From an uncultured Coriobacteriales bacterium (GTDB lineage: Bacteria; Actinomycetota; Coriobacteriia; Coriobacteriales; Atopobiaceae), in assembly GCA_946530775.1 (NCBI GenBank), contig CAMNAH010000006.1:1-15353 (forward strand): 15,353 nucleotides of DNA. Direction: 5' to 3'. The position numbers and the translations under genes are program-made. The first letter of the stretch is position 1. Each line of letters begins with the position of its first letter. Under the pieces are notes generated by a model. The model searched no databases. It had not been told where the DNA came from and was given only the letters and a program-made list of their open reading frames with translations. Below, in pieces: positions 13,063 through 15,353 of the stretch.

Positions 13063-13920
13063 ATGCCCATGCTCGTTACCACCAAGGACATGCTGCTCGA
13101 CGCCCAAGCAAACCACTACGCCGTCGGCGCGTTCAATGTGGAGAACCTCGAGTTCGTCATGGCCGTCATCCGCGCCGCCGAGGAACGCAACTCCCCCGTC
13201 ATCATGCAGACCACGCCGGGCACCGTCAAATACGCGGGTCTCGACTACTTCGCTGCCATGGTAACGGCCGCCGCGAAGGCCTCGCGCATCCCCGTCGCGC
13301 TCCACCTCGATCACGGTGACGGCTTCGAGCGCTGCATCGCCGCCATGCATGCGGGCTACACGTCCGTCATGATCGACGGCAGCCACGTTCCCTTCGAGGA
13401 CAATATCGCCCTTACCGCAAGCGTCACCAAGGTCGCCCTTCCCATCGGCATTCCCGTCGAGGCCGAGCTGGGCAAGGTGGGCGGCAAAGAGGACGATGGC
13501 CCTTCGGTCGAGGGCGAGAACCCCTATACCGACCCCGATGAGGCCGAGGAGTTCGTAGCGCGCACCGGCTGCACCTCGCTCGCAGTGGGCGTGGGCACGG
13601 CGCACGGCGTCTACAAGGGCATCCCCCACATCGAGCAGGATGTGCTCAAGGCAATCAGGGAGCGCGTCGATGTGCCTCTCGTGCTCCACGGCACCTCCGG
13701 CGTGCCCGATGAGCAGGTAGCCGAGGCGATCGCCAACGGCATCTGCAAGGTCAACTACGCCACCGAGCTCCGCCAGGCCTATACGCGCGGGTTTATGGGC
13801 TATATGGCCGAGAACCCCGAGTGCTTCGACCCCAAGAAGCCCGCCGCGCGCGGCATGGATGAGATCATTGCCGTGGTCGCGAGCCACATGGATAACCTTG
13901 GCTCGACCAATAGGGCATAG
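13063..13920 (+). CDS. Class II ketose-bisphosphate aldolase (fructose- or tagatose-bisphosphate)
   Basis: A 285-residue zinc aldolase that cleaves a ketose 1,6-bisphosphate to glycerone phosphate and glyceraldehyde 3-phosphate. Catalytic and metal residues are visible: HLDHGD with Asp83 and His84, EAELG with Glu135, GTAHG with His181 and LHGTSG with His209. DGSHVPFEDN (105-114) and KVNYATELR (229-237) are family signatures for phosphate binding. Length is normal for the GatY/KbaY/FbaA group; sequence alone does not decide fructose versus tagatose. GAGAGG precedes ATG 13063; ATG 13069 is an alternative start giving the common MLVTTKDM beginning. It is first in an operon with the kinase ten bases downstream and the PTS gene. 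Confidence 0.9.
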   Translation: MPMLVTTKDMLLDAQANHYAVGAFNVENLEFVMAVIRAAEERNSPVIMQTTPGTVKYAGLDYFAAMVTAAAKASRIPVALHLDHGDGFERCIAAMHAGYTSVMIDGSHVPFEDNIALTASVTKVALPIGIPVEAELGKVGGKEDDGPSVEGENPYTDPDEAEEFVARTGCTSLAVGVGTAHGVYKGIPHIEQDVLKAIRERVDVPLVLHGTSGVPDEQVAEAIANGICKVNYATELRQAYTRGFMGYMAENPECFDPKKPAARGMDEIIAVVASHMDNLGSTNRA

Positions 13921-13930
13921 GCGGCGCGCT

Positions 13931-14857
13931 ATGATCTACACGCTTACCACCAATCCCGCCATCGACCTCAACGTCTCGTGCGCCAAGCTCGTGCCCAACC
14001 GCGTGTCGCGCACGTCCGACCCCGTCTACACGCCCAACGGCAAGGGCCTGAACGTCACCTTCACGCTGGGGCACTTCGGCGTACCATCGACCATCCTCGG
14101 CTTCTTCGGAGGCTTCTCGGGCACCTACATCGTGGACGAGTCGCGCAAGCGGGGCTTCGCGGTGGAGCCCATCTGGGTCGATGGCATCACGCGCATCAAC
14201 ACGTTCATCTCGCTCACCGACGGATCGGGCGACGAGTACAAGCTGCCCAACTCGGGCTGTCCTGTGCCCCGCGCGCAGCAGCTGGAGATGCTCGAGCTGC
14301 TCCGCACCCTCCCCGACCTCGAGGTGCTGGTGATCTCGGGCTCGCTCTCGCCCATGATCGAGCCGAGCTACTACGACGAGATCATCGACGTGCTCGAGGA
14401 GCGCGGCGCATCCTTCGTGCTCGATATCTCCCATCCGTGCCTCGCCCATCTCATCGAGCGCGGACCGCTGCTCATCAAGCCCAACGATGAGGAGCTCTCG
14501 CAGATCTTCGGCATCGACGTCGCGGACGAGAAGGACATCCCCGACGCGCTCGATCAGATTGTCTCCCGCGGCGCGCGCAACGTGCTGCTCACCATGGGCG
14601 GAAAGGGCGCCTTCTTCGCAGACGGCGAGCATGTGTGGCGCGCCACCGCCCCCAAGGTAGAGGTGCTCTCCGCCACCTGCGCGGGCGACGCCTCGCTCGG
14701 CGCGTTCCTGTCGCTTTTCCTGGATGGAGCTGGCGCGGAGGCCGCGCTCACCCGCTCCATGGCCACCGGGGCAAACACCGCTATGTGCGCAGGCCTCGGT
14801 GATTTCGCATTGGTCGACAAGCTTGAAAGGCAGGTTTCGATCACAAGGATCGTGTAA
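13931..14857 (+). CDS. PfkB-family 1-phosphofructokinase (or tagatose-6-phosphate kinase)
   Basis: A 308-residue sugar-phosphate kinase of the FruK/LacC branch that would supply the ketose bisphosphate for the aldolase. Visible motifs: TTNPAID (6-12), the PNGKGLNV sugar-phosphate loop (35-42), SGSLSP, KPNDEEL and TMGGKGAFF. The second PfkB signature reads TCAGDASLGAF, with the catalytic base Asp253 kept, but the usual Gly of GAGD is Cys250. It follows the aldolase by ten bases with only a weak ribosome site, consistent with coupled translation. Fructose-1-phosphate is the favoured substrate because a fructose-type PTS gene follows. Confidence 0.88.
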   Translation: MIYTLTTNPAIDLNVSCAKLVPNRVSRTSDPVYTPNGKGLNVTFTLGHFGVPSTILGFFGGFSGTYIVDESRKRGFAVEPIWVDGITRINTFISLTDGSGDEYKLPNSGCPVPRAQQLEMLELLRTLPDLEVLVISGSLSPMIEPSYYDEIIDVLEERGASFVLDISHPCLAHLIERGPLLIKPNDEELSQIFGIDVADEKDIPDALDQIVSRGARNVLLTMGGKGAFFADGEHVWRATAPKVEVLSATCAGDASLGAFLSLFLDGAGAEAALTRSMATGANTAMCAGLGDFALVDKLERQVSITRIV

Positions 14858-14948
14858 TCGCGAGCTGCCGCCCAACGGCGACAACGGCATCAACGGTTTT
14901 CAAGAGCCCGTTATCGGGGACTGGCGGAGCCGTGTGCATATAGGTAGC

Positions 14949-14971
14949 TGGCGTCTTAGAACAAGGCGCCA
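14949..14971 (+). promoter_or_regulatory. Hairpin just upstream of the PTS gene
   Basis: TGGCGTCTT (14949-14957) pairs with AAGGCGCCA (14963-14971), 9 bp with one G-U, 5-base loop. It ends a few bases before the PTS ribosome site AAGGGG (14980-14985) and lacks a T-tract, so it is more likely an mRNA stability or processing element than a terminator. The whole 14858-14991 gap holds no gene. Confidence 0.4.
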
Positions 14972-14991
14972 CACAAGGAAAGGGGTGCGAT

Positions 14992-15353
14992 ATGGCTTAC
15001 GACATTATTGCCGCAACCGGATGTCCAACGGGCATCGCGCACACGTTCATGGCCAAGAAGGCGCTGGAAATGGCGGCTGAGGCCAAGGGGCTCACCATCA
15101 AGGTGGAGACCCACGGACAGGTGGGTGTTGAGAACGAGCTCACCCCGCAGGAGATCAGGGAGGCCAAGGCCGTGGTCGTTGCCGCCGACAAGGACGTCAA
15201 CGCCGAGCGCTTCGCTGGCAAGCCCATGGTCTCCACGGGTGTCTCGAAGTGCCTCACCCAGGAAGCAGCAGAGGCTCTGATCGAGCATGCACTCGCTGCA
15301 AAGCCCGTGGGCACCGCTGCTGAGATCGCCGACGAGGCGCCTGCAGCAGGCGA
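14992..15353 (+). CDS. PTS fructose-type IIB component, 3' end cut by window
   Basis: The first 120 codons of a PTS protein; the frame is still open at the last base. AAGGGG lies about 6 bases before ATG 14992. The start MAYDIIAATGCPTGIAHTFM shows the fructose-family IIB active-site loop, with Cys11 as the phosphorylated residue (CPTGIAHT). KVETHGQVG and VVAADKDV follow the usual IIB order. An Ala/Pro-rich linker begins near residue 105 (LAAKPVGTAAEIADEAPAAG), which suggests fusion to a IIC or other domain beyond the window. With the kinase and aldolase it forms a fructose (or similar ketose) uptake and breakdown operon. Confidence 0.92.
   Translation, partial: MAYDIIAATGCPTGIAHTFMAKKALEMAAEAKGLTIKVETHGQVGVENELTPQEIREAKAVVVAADKDVNAERFAGKPMVSTGVSKCLTQEAAEALIEHALAAKPVGTAAEIADEAPAAG

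Overview
The window looks like chromosomal DNA from a high-GC anaerobic actinomycete, most likely a Coriobacteriia gut organism such as Collinsella. This is an inference from the GC-rich, C/G-ending codon use, the tight gene packing and the gene content (Nif11-type peptide precursors, KtrAB, UraA, a fructose-type PTS locus). No rRNA, tRNA, CRISPR array, transposase or phage gene was seen.

Positions 1-7584 hold an accessory RiPP (ribosomally made, post-translationally modified peptide) cluster. Two tandem precursor genes on the + strand (the first cut by the window edge, the second at 204-560) carry a Nif11-type leader ending in a double glycine and short Cys/Gly/Tyr-rich cores. A terminator follows. 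Converging on them from the right is a block of modification genes on the - strand, in transcription order: a geranylgeranyl-reductase-like FAD oxidoreductase (6400-5381), a radical SAM/SPASM enzyme with a PqqD-like N-terminus (5267-3861), a PoyD-like radical SAM peptide epimerase that lacks its C-terminal half (3864-3127), a LanM-type dehydratase without a LanC cyclase domain (2964-1408), and an iron-sulfur-flavoprotein-like reductase (1411-644). An unrecognised 340-aa protein is divergently encoded at 6562-7584. Three of these transcription units share a CGCGTATCAT promoter-like element. The dehydratase/reductase pair suggests dehydration of Ser/Thr followed by reduction rather than lanthionine ring formation, but this is a hypothesis. 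No transporter or leader peptidase is visible; they may lie left of the window.

Positions 7585-8303 hold two small genes: a 79-aa conserved-looking hypothetical (-) and a 60-aa stand-alone Nif11 domain with no core peptide (+), closed by a strong terminator.

Positions 8324-10336 are a KtrB/KtrA potassium uptake pair. Two 44-nt palindromic repeats (10349-10464) and a terminator separate it from a uracil permease gene on the - strand (11840-10533), whose promoter region contains two palindromes.

Positions 11976-15353 are a sugar-phosphate locus: a DeoR-family repressor (-) diverging from a class II ketose-bisphosphate aldolase, a 1-phosphofructokinase-type PfkB kinase and a fructose-type PTS IIB protein that runs off the window. 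The logic is PTS uptake giving a sugar phosphate, then kinase, then aldolase, probably controlled by the DeoR protein.
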